Positions 23,720-35,984 of a DNA stretch of 64,000 bases are shown piece by piece. The DNA lies in contig NC_134531.1 in the NCBI RefSeq assembly GCF_050624435.1, positions 255,082,812 through 255,146,811 of the forward strand, written 5' to 3'. The notes below the pieces were generated by a model, which was not told the DNA's origin, ran no database searches, and saw only the letters and a program-made list of their open reading frames with translations. Source of the stretch: Tenrec ecaudatus. Lineage: Eukaryota; Chordata; Mammalia; Afrosoricida; Tenrecidae. How positions within the stretch are numbered: the first letter of the stretch is position 1; each line of letters opens with the position of its first letter. The translations under genes and the position numbers were made by a program.

Positions 23720-23892
23720 TATGAAAAACAATTACTCTCCATTGATTCACGTTGCTTACATATGTTTTATTTCTATGTACATACTATACAGTATACTGCA
23801 TTGTGTACTCTTGAGAAGTGTCATACTTTGCATTTAATTTTAAACCCTTAAAATGTATTAAGAATGAATCCTCTGAATATTTGTGCGACCAC

Positions 23893-24085
23893 AATCAAAA
23901 CCTGCAGTGACTGTGCGTTGGGCTCCTAACCACAAGGTCAGTAGTTAGAAATCACCAGCAACTCTGTGGGAGAAGCACAGGGCTTTCTACTCCTGCGAAG
24001 AGTTGCAATCGCAGAAACTTAACCAGGGCAAGTCTATCCTGTCCTGTAGGGTCGGTGTGAATCGGCATGGACAGTGAGTTTTGAG
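23893..24085 (+). repeat. AfroSINE copy
   Basis: Head GTGCGTTGGGCTCCTAACCA, B-box-like segment, GGGCTTTCTACTCCTG body and tail GTAGGGTCGGTGTGAATCGG are all present in order on the plus strand. Confidence 0.83.
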
Positions 24086-25479
24086 TGAAATATTGTTAAA
24101 AGAGAGTCTTTCTGAAATGTTTAGTTATCTTAGCCTTATTTTGTCTGCTTCAAGGCTTTCTACTGTTAAAAGAATATGTCAATATTATTATAGAAGATCA
24201 AATGAAAATGCAATCCATGGTTCCCTTAAGGCTATATTTGGAACTTTGACTTATTTGTAATATTTGACCTAAACGTGATTTTCAGTGCAATTGATTTCAT
24301 ATTGATCGCATATTTACTTTGAAATAAAAAACTCTATCCTAGAGTATACATATAAACAGATACATGACCCATTTTTTAACCCTAGCATGTGCCATTTTTA
24401 TTTTCAAAAGAAACAATAATTTCCTGTTTAGTTTACCAATAAGTATATCAAGAAGAAGGGGATGATACACTCAACTTTAGATATGCTAATATTTTATTCA
24501 CAAAGCGGATTCTTGCTGTTCAGTGAGGCTCAGAGGAGCACTGCAGGTGCCGGTTAGGACCGTTGACAGGTGAACAAAGGCTGGAGGAGTGGGGTCACTG
24601 CGTGTGGTGTCTGCCAGTGTGGTAACCCATTGGGTTACACATCCTTTCTGAGGCCCCCTGGTTATTAATACAGAATCCTTAGTAATGTTATTATCAATTT
24701 TATTTATAAAATTTTATGTGATATATATAGCCATACATTTATGCTATTTAATTTAATAGTTCTCAAATTATACAAATGTTAACAACAAAAATGGGTTGTT
24801 AGGTATCTCCATAATCCATTGTAATACTGTAAGTTACAATATTAGTAATGGAGTGGAAGGCTAATTCTTCTCTCTGAATAATACTGCTTTCTCACAAAGT
24901 AATGGATATAGATTCAGAGATAATACTTATCACAATGTTGCAATGGTGTAGCTAAAACACTAGAAATTTTGACAAATTCAGGACCCGTGAAAACACTGAC
25001 AGCAGAAACAAAAGTGAATGCTTGAAGAACATGCAGACAAAAAAATACATGATTTGACACATCATTGGAGCTGGAAAATATTGACACTTCTGTTTGAAGC
25101 ACATAAAAATGTTTCAGAAGGTTAAACAGCACAGAGCTTTAACCTTGTAGATTCATTGATACATGTAAACTGGGCTTATGAAAGATACATGTCTTGGTAT
25201 AAATAACTAAAGAGATAGTGTTTATAAAACTAGTAAATTTATGCCCCAAAACAGCACAAACACTTTAGAGTAATTTTTCTGCCATAGCCTCTGACAATGT
25301 GGCATGCATAGTTCACATCCCTCTGTACTCTACTGGGTCACACCCACCAGCTAGTCCATGAGAGAAAAGACCTACCTGGCCATCAGCTCAATAAATATGT
25401 CAAATAAATCCACACTATTGCCAGTCACTGAGCACATAATCTGAAGTCAAAGGAGTTAGTTTCAGAGCCTAAAGTCTGA
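24086..25479. other. Unassigned AT-rich sequence
   Basis: No gene is visible. A GC-richer island at 24500-24655 has no recognisable coding or repeat signature. Confidence 0.45.
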
Positions 25480-25960
25480 GAATCTGGTTGGCAGAAGGTT
25501 ATGGATGGCATTGTAGTCCAAAATCCATACATAGAACTACATAGGAAATAAGACGTTGGCGATCTCCCTCGATCCACAGTTGAGGGACAGGAGGCAAGCG
25601 GTTACTAAACAGAGTTCATTGGAGAGTTGAGTATAGACAATCAAAGGCATTCATCTGACTTGAAGAGTTAAAACTGCGTCAGCAGATCCCCCCTATGATG
25701 CAGGCTGGACCTGATCTGCAGTCCAAAGGCTCCTGTGTTTTTGGTTTGTATTGTTCTGTTTGTACATATTCGGGTGTAGCTCAGAGGTGCTGTCATTGGG
25801 GGTCACCCTTTTGAAGTTCTGTTATACGTTTTTTTGGGTTTGGGGATATCAAATCCAGGATGGATGACCTATGGAGATAGCAAGTAGAGTAAGGGTTCCT
25901 GGGGGAGGGGGTGCAGTGCTGGTAGCAGGTGAAAGATTAATGATGTCAAGGATCCATGTA
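25480..25960 (+). repeat. Unclassified 3'-UTR-like repeat
   Basis: Segments GTCCAAAATCCATACATAGA (25517-25536), GATCTCCCTCGATCCACAG and ATCAAATCCAGGATGGATGA (25849-25868) match the corresponding blocks at 34555-35590 and 17340-17825 in order. Confidence 0.48.
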
Positions 25961-26774
25961 GAAAAGGAATGTTTGGAAACTGCTTGTGACAGCAAATTTG
26001 CACGTGTGGCAATTCTATTCTGTCCTGTAAATGCACTATTGGAATTAGGTCAAGGGCACACAATGGCAACTGTAGGTCTTTAGAGGGGACCTCAGTGTGA
26101 GTAACTAGAACTGAGGAGGAAAAGTGCAAGCAATTACAGAAAAGAGAGAGTCTCCTGGAAAGAGCTGCCTGAAGAAGAGCAGGGATCTTAGAGGAGCAAA
26201 TACTGGTAGGTTAACATGCCCTAGAGCGAAGGCCATGGGGGCTGGGGTAGCTAAGTCACTCATATTTCCCCTCTTTTCCCAGGGTCTGCCAAGCCTCCAA
26301 GAGTTTATTGGCATCGTCTGTAGAAGTTTCCTTCTGGAAAGCGATCAGAGTAGATAGGGGTGAAGAGTGAAACTGAGAGACACAGGAGTCAGCCATGAAC
26401 AAACACTAACATTAATTTTCTGAGTTCTAAATTGCAATGTAGGTAGCTTTATATGGAAATTTAGGAGGCATTTTGATTAATTCCCCAGCTCGAAGATGCA
26501 GACACATCCTAAAGGAGGAAATGGTGTTCTAAGTGAAGTAGCTGAATGACAAAGTGCAACTGTTACTAAGAAGCAGAAGTGATGAAAATGTGTACGTTTC
26601 TAAGCTGGAAACATGTTTAATGCGCAAAAATAGCTAAACTTTTCTACACATATCTACAGAAAATATTATGTGCCTCTGTGTTTTGTGTGTAAGAAGAAAA
26701 AATTGAAATAACAACGATTAAAAACTTATCTTCCCCATCATTTCTGTTTTTGTTAATATATTTTAGTAGCCAGT
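25961..26774. other. Unassigned sequence, one exon-like stretch
   Basis: A 77-codon plus frame spans 26124-26357 and a pyrimidine-rich tract ending CCCAG lies at 26269-26282, which resembles a splice acceptor. The frame has no recognisable domain, and no matching donor or partner exon can be argued. I do not call a gene. Confidence 0.35.
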
Positions 26775-26950
26775 GAAATATAAATCCCGATCCCAATCCA
26801 CAACCATCAATTTGATTCTGACTTCTGACAACCCTACACAAGGTTTCCAGTGCTAGCAATCCATTTGGGAAAAGCAGCCGTCTCTCCCACAGAGCGGCAG
26901 GTGGGTTTGAACTGCGAACTTTGTGGTTAGCAGTCCAGTGTCTCACACAT
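26775..26950 (-). repeat. AfroSINE-related copy, diverged
   Basis: The minus strand shows ACTGGACTGCTAACCACAAA (head) and a B-box-like AGTTCGCAGTTCAAACCCAC, followed by a diverged body. Confidence 0.62.
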
Positions 26951-27239
26951 ACTGTTAACCTTGAAATATAGGAAGGACCTTAAAACCAGGCACGGTACTT
27001 ACTTGAAGAATATTTGCTTGGCTCTTACAATTGTTGTTATTTTGCATTAGTTTTAATACAATCATGCATGTATTAAAATGTCAACTGGTGGTAATGGCTT
27101 ATAACAAAAACAGCAGCAAAAGCAAAAGGCATTCTCAGGCCACCCTGCTTCAACATGTCCCACCTCCAGAGGCACAGATTTGCAATTTGGTTAGGAGTTT
27201 CTTGCGACATCTCACTCCATGCGTTTTCACTGTGAAGGC

Positions 27240-27432
27240 TCTAAATTCAAACTCATTGCCGTTGGGTCTATGCCAGCTTATTGTGCCCCACAGGACAGAG
27301 TCACGGGCCCTGCTGTGTTTGGCAGTCTGCTTCTGGCAGTCGGATTCTCTATCGAAGCAGGCGACTCTCTGGTGGGGCTCAAACTCCTAGTCTTTCTGAG
27401 AGCAGCCCAATACTTAACCCACTCCAATACCA
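27240..27432 (-). repeat. AfroSINE copy, diverged
   Basis: Minus-strand order: head near 27430-27390 (TTGGGCTGCTCTCAGAAAGA), body, and the tail block with GCATAGACCCAACGGCAATG near 27250. Confidence 0.65.
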
Positions 27433-27569
27433 GGCTTCCTGATTAAAAAATTAAACCTAATACCCTTATTTATACAAACTGTTAAAACAGGAATTGTGCC
27501 ATTCATAATGCTTTCTGGTTTTGATGTTGCTGTTGTTTCTTTTGTGTTTGTGTCATTTTTACAGCCAGA

Positions 27570-28045
27570 AAGCTCGTTGGAAGTTAGAATGGTGAGAGTT
27601 TGTCTCGTGTATTTTTGGACAAGTGATCAGGAGAATAATCCTGGAAGAAGGACATCCTACTTGGGAAAGCAGAAGAGTCCTGAGAAAGAGGAGCTCCTGG
27701 ATGAGATGGCTTGACACCGTGGCTGCAACAATGGCCTCAAGGAGAGCAATGATTGTGAGCATGAAGCAGGACTGGGTAAGGTTTCATTCCACTGGGCAGT
27801 CACTCTGAGTACGCACAGACTTGGTGGAATCTACAAACAAGGAACTGCCTCATAAGCATGTGAAAGTTGGACATTTAATAAGGAAGACCAAATAAGAACT
27901 GATGCATTTGGATTTTACTGCTGGTGACGAATATTGAAAGCATCATCAACTCCCAAAAGAACAACAAAATCTGTCTCGGAAGATGGACAGCCAGAATATG
28001 CTCCTTGGAGGCAAAGATGGCGAAAGAGACTTTTTCTCAAGTAAA
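27570..28045 (+). repeat. Two RTE1 3'-region fragments, order reversed
   Basis: 27570-27815 matches the very 3' end of RTE (TTGACACCGTGGCTGCAACA at 27711-27730). The following 27850-28045 matches sequence that lies upstream of it in an intact RTE (GTGAAAGTTGGACATTTAAT, then AAGATGGACAGCCAGAATAT). They are therefore two copies or a rearranged one. Confidence 0.7.
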
Positions 28046-30399
28046 AGGTTTGACTCAAACCCACAAGCGGTTCAGGAGAAATGAGAGAGAATTTTCTTCC
28101 TTAACGTTTTACATGCAGGAAACATACGGGGCTGTTCTACTCTATCCTATAGGCTCATTTTCAGTCCGAAGAGACTGCAAGACAATGGATTTTGTTTGGG
28201 TTCGGTCCATCAAACAACCTCTAACACATGCTAGGGTCTATAAATTCACATATGTGTCATGTGGTGCACATATATGTGGGATGTATTCATATACTATAGT
28301 GATTGAGGCCCTAAGATATTACTAAACATATTTTTCTGTATCTTTCTTTTATCATACAACAATATCTGATGGAATCATTTCAAATGAATTGGAATTGTCA
28401 GTCATTTAAAAAAATGGTTTCATGATATTACATGTCATAGATATACCATCATTTATTTAACCATTTTCTTCTTGAGGGAAATTTACTTTGATTATGAAAA
28501 ATACTGCGATATATATCTTTATGCATATGTCATCATACAGTGCTGGTTTTATTTCCATAGTATAGATAGCTCCTGGATTTGATTGCTATTAACTTTGGGG
28601 CATAACGTCTTATTTATCTTATTTAGTTTTTATTACACATATCTATAGTATAATTAAGTGTCATTTTGGAATTATTGATGTAATCATACAGGTTTTCTCT
28701 CTTAATTTGTTAGTGAAGTTAATTCTCCTGTTAGGTTGCTTATAATTTTAAGATGTTTAAATTACTGTTACAAACTGCTGTGTCAGTCATGATTCTTTTT
28801 GAAAATAGCAAAATTTATTACAGCATCCTAGCAATTTAGTAAATTTTTAGTTTCAGGTCTTGTTAGACTGAAAAAATGCACAAATCTCATGCTGCTGACA
28901 AGGAGCAGCCAATGCAGTCGGACACTGATAAGATGGAAAAATAGCAATGCTCTGATTACACTGAACAAAGGGAGTGAATGCAAACATTTGGCCACTTTCA
29001 ATTGCTGGCTGTCATTGATATGACATGTCTAAGTAGAAATCAAATTCTTTTGATAAATTGCCATATTCAACTCAATGCATATTTTAACAAATTTTTGCCT
29101 TTATTCTTTGGTGAATAGCAGTTTTCTCTTTATTGTGTTAATTTGTAAATGTTTTGGGAGTTATTTTCATGGTGACATTTGGTTTCACTTCCCTCAAAAT
29201 TCAACATTTCTTCTGATTTTGTTCCCATAAAATAAATCATGGACAGAGGCAGATTCTTGACTGGCCTTTAACAAGTACTCACTATTATGTTCTCAGCACT
29301 AAGAACTGAAAGAGATTCAATAGGATGGTATTCTGTGATTACTCTTACTAGCATTCTAAGACACATACCAATGTTTTATAATAAGATGTTGAACTTATGT
29401 TCACGAATAACTCAAAAATAAACTTTACAGAATCAATTTGACTGAAGCATTAAAATATGCAAGATAGATTATTTGTCTAAACAAATAATGTCCTCAATTG
29501 AAAGGTTAAAACATCAATTAATTTTCAATAACAAAGATATTTATGAGAATATTCTAATAAAAAGAACATCTGGTGTTTAATTCATAGAATGATCAAAGAT
29601 AATAAATCTAAACTGGGGTTCATAATGCTCGTAAGGTCATGTATCAATATATAAAACTGGAAGAAAATTTTAAAGAGTCAAAAATAATTAAGTAAGGATA
29701 GCAGAATATCAGTTGAAAATATTAAGTATAAGCTATGACAACGAAATGAAACTAAAGGAGACAAGCACACTAAATGTAATGCAATAATCTCAATGGAATT
29801 CTGGAATATGAAGGAGAAACCAAAAGATGCTAGGGGAAGCATAAGAAAATCTGAATCCAATTTCAATGTTAGTAGGACGAGGATAACTTTAAGTATTGCT
29901 TTAAGATCTTGGAAATATTTAAAATCAGCCAAGTATGAAACAATTGTGTCTTGACATATCCTCTATCTAGGCCTATCCACTTCTAAAAGCAACATTTTCA
30001 TTTTGATGACCTTTCTCCAAAGAATTGTGTAGTCTTTGTAATGCACAGTGTAGAAAGTTTGGTTTGGAAATACTCCAGAGACTCTAGCTCTGTTAAATGC
30101 ACTGCAATACGGAGGGACGAAAGAAATCTGAAGGGCAAGGTAAGGACCGTGGGTATGATTTCCCAATAACATTTTCCTAGGACAGAACTTGCAACTTATA
30201 AGAATGAGCATGTTTGTTGTTGTAAGAAAGGGAAACAATATTGGCACAAAATTCCTGACCTTTTCTCATCAATTAGTTTTCAGGGATTTTTTTTCTTAAA
30301 ATTTCCTATGGTAAGACCCTGTGATCATCCTGTATCCTTCAAGAAAATATACCAGAATTACCTCTATTAAAATAAAAATATTGGCCACGAGATAGTTAA
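28046..30399. other. Unassigned AT-rich sequence
   Basis: About 2.35 kb with no gene or confidently recognised repeat. Short frames lack motifs. Confidence 0.5.
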
Positions 30400-30934
30400 C
30401 GTTTATTGAGCCCTCATGGCCAATGAACACATGTGGGATTGATTGAAGAGCGGAGAGATAAGTGGCTCGGCGAGCCTCGCCCCTCTTGTCTCTTACTCTT
30501 TGATCATCCGACCAGTGTGCGGCTGCCTTGCTTGTTCTGTGCCTCAATTTGTGAGCTACCCTACCTGTGGGACACCTAACCTGTGGACTGCACCGCTATA
30601 ACTTGAGGTTCCTTCAAGATCTGCTTCGTCACACTATGGCGGACCCTGTCACCTGGCTGACCATTGGTCACTATTGGTGACCTGGCTTGCTGTTTGCTGC
30701 CTGTGGCTGGATAGCCTGAATTGCTCTACAGAAGACTACCCGGTGACCCTCAGGACTTGAAGGACTGCCAGTGCCTCACAGCTGTCTCATGGGAGTGAGT
30801 TGCACTGAGCCATTTTTACTGCTTTGTAGATTAATTAACTGTTTATATTTATGTTATATATCAATCTCTTTGTATAAATATATATAAAATTATCAGCATT
30901 CTGGTTTTGTTTCTCTAGAGAACCCTGTCTAACA
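30400..30934 (-). mobile_element. ERVL-like LTR
   Basis: Read on the minus strand it begins TGTTAGACAGGGTTCTCTAG, the characteristic start of MLT2-type ERVL LTRs, and is GC-richer than its surroundings. The distal end near 30400 is uncertain and no target duplication was found. Confidence 0.62.
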
Positions 30935-31164
30935 TAGCCACAAAACCCTTCTGAACTAACATCTCTGTCTTGAATTTAATTGGCTCAGTAGATCCAATAA
31001 GAAGCCATTGTTCTGATTGGACCTTTTATCTGAATGCACTCAATGAAATTACATCTGCAGAACTTGCTTGGAGCCTCCTAACAATTGCAGAGATGTGTTT
31101 AAATATGTTTTCTTTAGAAAAAAAAAACCTCATGCATGCATTAACGGAAAGGTTAGTCATTCAG

Positions 31165-31350
31165 TAATTGCCATCACAGTCATCCCGACTTTGACCACTC
31201 TGTAGGACAGGTTAGAACTTCCTGTGTTTCTGAGGCATTACTGTTTATAGGAGCATGAAGCCTTATCTTTCTCCCATACAGAAGCTGGTAGTTTTGAACT
31301 GTCAACATGGCAATTATCAGCTCAATACTTATTCCACCAGTGCTTGAACC
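31165..31350 (-). repeat. AfroSINE copy, diverged
   Basis: The minus strand has the head near 31340-31300 (TGAGCTGATAATTGCCATGT), the AAGATAAGGCTTCATGCTCC body and a tail near 31180. Confidence 0.65.
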
Positions 31351-33430
31351 CCAATAGCAATACATCTTAATTACCCTCATAATGCATTAATATTACCAGT
31401 ATTATTTTTCATTGGAACAAATACTCCACATAAATCTGTTGATGACAGAGAAAACTAGAGGTGTGATATATGGGAACTCTCTGTACTATCTTCATAATTA
31501 TTCTGTAAATTAAAAACCAGTCCAAAATTAAAAACTTAAAAATAAGTTAAGCTGTTATGAAACTTCAAAACATGTGCAGTTTCCTCAATATTTCATCAAT
31601 ATTAAGAATTTTTAAATTTGTACACACAAACAGATATTAGAACCCTACAAGACTGTCATTCAAAATATATAATTTGTCTCTATCTGAGTACTGTACTGGA
31701 AAGAAATCAGTAGCCCATTTTCTTTATTGAAGTAGATCAATGCCCATGAGTAAAATTATGCAGCCATTATGTTTAGGTATTAGTATGAGAGGATGAAGCA
31801 ACAAATTTATAAAAAGGTATTTATATTTAAGTGGATTTTAAATATATATTTTACATTCTCTAAAATGGTCTGGACCTAATGCCAAAGGTTCGGGAGTAAT
31901 GTTAATATTAACAATATCCACAAAAATAATCATTTATCTTTTAGTTGAATTTGAATTATGTCAAATGTATTCATCTCATTAGTAAAACATTCATGACATT
32001 TTAAAATGTAATAGTGAATATAGTAACACACCAACGAATCATCTTTCTTTTAAAAAATCTATACAATATTTCATTTCCTTGGGTATATTACTATAAGGGA
32101 TTAAGAAATAAAACATATTATATACAAAAATACACATTTATTCATGAACAATAGTCTTCTAAATACATCAGATGACAACACAAATGCAATATTTTATATA
32201 ACATTAATGGCTCCCAAAATGAAAATTTTGGGGTTGTATGTTTAAATGCTTTGCCATGGACAATTAGTTACATATGAAATGGCAATTTTAAAAGTGAAAT
32301 TCATATACTATTAAATATGTGATCATATTTTATGTACTAAGTGATTATTAATTAAGTTTGCCCATTTTACAGGCTCAGAATATAAAGTAATTATTATAAT
32401 CAGGCAGAATTTCTTGAAGAAAAAGGCTAGAAGAAAATCATTCTGTAAATTAAATATTTAAATTTCCAAATATGTAATGTAAATAATTTGTTATAATGGG
32501 TTTTTATTATGGGTTCTGAAAGAGTCAGCCTTACAGAAATTCTATCTTGTATTAGAGGTATTTTGTGATTTCGCCTTAAATCCTTGACTAAATTGCTGAA
32601 TGCTGCTGTATTTCCTTCATACTACTAATTTGTTAAGTGAAAACATTAAACTATAAAAATTGCTATTCTGTTCCCAATATCAAAACTCTCAGATTATGCA
32701 TACTGTATTTACTGATTGAAGATCTCAATAGCAATACAAAAGCAAAATGTGTTTTTCTTTGCTTTACTATGATTTGAATTTTGTGATGAAAACATCTATT
32801 TGTTTAGATTATTATCATTGTAACAGTGACAATCACAAATTCTACATGCTACTTTAAGTGGACATTAACTTTTTAAAATGAAAAATCTTAGTTGCATTTA
32901 AAGTTATGTGCTTTATATAACAGTTAATTTAAAAATATGAAATACACAATTAACATCATTATGGTGACTTGCAGTACCATAGCATCCTTTCAGGGAAGAG
33001 TGCAAATGTTATACCTAATTTGCATTTGCTACAGATTATTACTGCTTTATTTGATTTTATTCAATTATACAGACATTATTGTTACGGTAATTACCAGTTG
33101 TTTCTTTTTCACTTTGTTTTTTAAAAGTATCCATATTACTCTTAGTTAGTTTTGGTTTTTTAGTTGTATTCAGGAAGTTTATTTCAGAACTGAAACTATT
33201 GACATAATTCTTAAGTCCTCTTTTATTTGTAGGGTGATTATAACGTGGATATTACAGAGATTTCCCCAAAATTTAGTAGGAGGACAGTAAGTGAATCTAT
33301 ACTTATTCAGGTCAGTTTGTACTACTGTAATAATGTAGTAAAGTGGTTGATAGCTGTAATGAGATCACAGTGCCATAAATTGTGTTCCCACGAACATATG
33401 TTGAATTTCTAACCACTATATCTCTTAACG
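31351..33430. other. Repeat-poor, very AT-rich block
   Basis: Over 2 kb with no gene and no clear interspersed repeat. Homeodomain-type TTAATTAA and TAATTA words occur, for example at 32348-32355. It could hold regulatory sequence, but nothing is diagnostic. Confidence 0.4.
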
Positions 33431-33640
33431 AGGAGCCCCCATGGCACACTGGCTTGGCGTTGGGCTGCTAAATAAGAGGTCAGCAGTTTGAAACTACCAG
33501 CCACTCCTCAGGAGAAAGATGAGGCTTTCTACCCGCTGAACGAGTTACAGTATCAGACAGCCAGAGGGGTAGTTCTAGCCTGACCTACATGGTTGCCATT
33601 TGTCAGAGGTGACTCAATGGCTCTGAGTTTGGTTTTAATG
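33431..33640 (+). repeat. AfroSINE copy
   Basis: Almost complete on the plus strand: GAGCCCCCATGGCACACTGG, head GGCGTTGGGCTGCTAAATAA, B-box-like GTCAGCAGTTTGAAACTACC, AAGATGAGGCTTTCTACC body and diverged tail ending near 33630. Confidence 0.85.
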
Positions 33641-33758
33641 TTTTTGTTAATGCTTAACATGATCCTCTTTAAGAATATGGTTTTCTTTTGTTCTGTTAAT
33701 TCAGTCAGACTAAAGTAGGATGAAACTCAATCCAATCCCTTCAGAGAATCTCATTAAA

Positions 33759-34550
33759 AGTGAACCATTAGCTTTAGCTCAGAAGCAACAAAGCCCACAT
33801 GGAAGAAGCACACCAGCCTGTGTGATCATGAAGTGTTGAAGGGATCAGGTATAAGGCATCATCAAAAAAAAAAAATCTTACCACAGTGAATGAAGGGGGA
33901 AGTGCAGAGTGGAGACCCAAGGCCCATTTGTCAGCCCATTTGTCAGCCACTGGAGATCCCCTCACAGAGAGGTCTAGGGGAGGAGATGAGTCAGTCAGTG
34001 TGCGATGTAGCACCGATGAAGAATAAAGCTTTCCTCCAGTTCCTAACTACCATGATCTGAATTCTACCTTGCAGGTCTGGATAGAGCAGAGGTTGTACAC
34101 CGGTGCAGATAGGAGCTGGAGGCACAGGGAATCCAGGGTGGATGATACCTTCAGGACCAGGGGTGTGAGGGGTGATACTGGGAGAGTAGTGGGAGAGTGG
34201 GTTGAAAAGGGAGAAACCAATTACAAGGATCTACATGTGACCTCCTCCCTGGGGGATGGACAACAGAAAAGGGGGTGAAGGGAGACGCCGGATATGGCAA
34301 GATATGACAAAATAATACTTTATAAGTTATCAAGGGCTCATGAGGGAGGGGGGAGTGGGGAGGGAGGAAAAAAAAGAGGACCTGATGCAAAGGGTTTAAG
34401 TGGAGAGCAAATGTTTCGAAAATGATTAGGGCAGGGAATGTACAGATGTGCTTTATAAAATTGATTATGTATATGTATGGATTGTGATAAAAGTTGTATG
34501 AGCCCCTAATAAAATGTTAAAAAAAAAAAAAGAGAGTGAACCGTTGGCTT
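33759..34550 (+). mobile_element. 5'-truncated LINE-1 with target duplication
   Basis: The insert 33775-34534 is the last ~760 bases of the L1 3' UTR, beginning with the AGCTCAGAAGCAACAAAG block and ending in AATAAAATG plus a run of A. Its flanks AGTGAACCATTAGCTT (33759-33774) and AGTGAACCGTTGGCTT (34535-34550) match at 14 of 16, a normal L1 target duplication. Its sequence is close to the main element at 1-6486. Confidence 0.9.
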
Positions 34551-34554
34551 GTGG

Positions 34555-35590
34555 AAGGCTATGGAAGACACTGGAAGCCCAAAATCCATGTACTGGACCC
34601 ACACATAGATTAGGCCTCTGGTGAACTCCCTCTGTCAATATCCAGGGATGTGCATAGTTTTGTTATCAGACAGAGGGTATTGTAGATATGATTATAGTAG
34701 ATGTAAAATATAAAATATATTTATATTAAAATATAAATCTGGTTTGATACACTTTTTTGATCCATTTAAAAGCTATAAATAAAAAGGTCAAGAAATAGAC
34801 GTGGATTAACTCCCCATGGATCCCCTCCCTCTGCACACAGACCAGAGATGTGAACAGCCTGCTGTCATGCAGAATGCATTGGCAAGTGGATTATGACAGA
34901 TGTAGTTAGGTTAAAATCTAAGACTATCTCATTTTATTTCTCTTTCGATCCATTTTAAAATATTAATATTTTCAGCTCTTTTTGTATAAGTCAAGAGCAG
35001 TTGAATATTGAGAAAGAATCCCAGCCCAGTCCAGATCAAGTCCATAAGTCCAGTATAAGCTTATATGTGCGATGCCAGTCTATACAGTCCTCTTCAGACT
35101 CACAAAACACTTGTAATGATGCCGAATGCAGGAAGCTCACAGGCCAGTGGGTGGGAAGTCTTGTGAATCCTGTGGTGTTGTAAGCATCTCAGAACTGTCA
35201 GAGGGGTCTCCTCAAGCTTCCAGGACTGCATTAGGGTATTTTCAGCTTTTTAAATTGTTCAACTGTTTTGTCTCTATTTTATTTTGTTCTGGTTGTTAGC
35301 ATTTTTGACTCGTTGTTTTTGTATGTTTTTCAGTATATGGCTTCTACGATGCGGAATCTACATAGGCAGTAACTAGATTAATGGTGCCTTGGGGGTACAG
35401 TTCAGGAGGTTGGGAAGGTTAGCGGGAATGGGGGGCAAATAAAAAGGACTACAAGAAAGAGAAAACTGATTGAAAACGGATTGTGGTAATGCTTGTATAA
35501 CTCCTCTTGATACGATTGAACTATTGAATTGTATGATATATGGATTAGGTCCCCCAAAAAACCTATTCATACAAAAATGAAAGAAAACCA
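34555..35590 (+). repeat. Unclassified 3'-UTR-like repeat split by an LTR fragment
   Basis: The two halves (34555-34977 and 35237-35590) carry the blocks also seen at 25480-25960 and 17340-17825, such as GCCCAAAATCCATGTACTGG and AGTAACTAGATTAATGGTGC. The second half ends with an L1-like 3' block. The split is caused by 34978-35236. Confidence 0.5.
34978..35236 (+). mobile_element. ERVL-like LTR fragment with 11-bp flanking repeat
   Basis: The insert matches 20720-20975 of the other LTR (shared CCCAGTCCAGATCAAGTCCA-type block). It lacks the first ~65 bases. Flanks share TATTTTCAGCT (34967-34977 and 35237-35247), longer than the 5-bp duplication of ERVL integrase. Confidence 0.6.
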
Positions 35591-35689
35591 AGAATAGAGG
35601 GACAATAAGTTGTAAAAGTCTAATCTTTCCCTAAGTACAGTGGCCTACTTGGCTCTGGTGGAATAACCCATGGAATAAAAATTCCATCC

Positions 35690-35855
35690 TTAGAAGACAG
35701 GATGGAATTTCCCCCTGTAGGTTTCCAAGACTGTAGAGAATTGCTGGAATAGAAAGTTCTCTCTTTCTTCTGAGGACTGGCTGGTAGTTTAGAACTGCTG
35801 ACCTTGGGGTTAGCAGACCAACATGTAAGCAGTATGCCTCCAGGACTCCCATCAT
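35690..35855 (-). repeat. AfroSINE copy
   Basis: Minus strand: head TTGGTCTGCTAACCCCAAGG, B-box-like GTCAGCAGTTCTAAACTACC, body and GGAAACCTACAGGGGGAAAT segment. The tail is missing or diverged. Confidence 0.75.
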
Positions 35856-35984
35856 TACATAATAATTACTTGTTTTTCCCTTTGTCTGAGACATCCAGGC
35901 CACACTAGAAATGTGTGCTGACTAGACAAAGACTCCTCTGGAAGGTCAATATCAAGGAGCCTCAGGAAGCACAGCTTAACTTAA

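Noticed and set aside
26124..26357. Possible host exon with a splice-acceptor-like tract
   Set aside because: No domain, no partner exon and no donor; the pyrimidine tract is weak evidence in such sequence.
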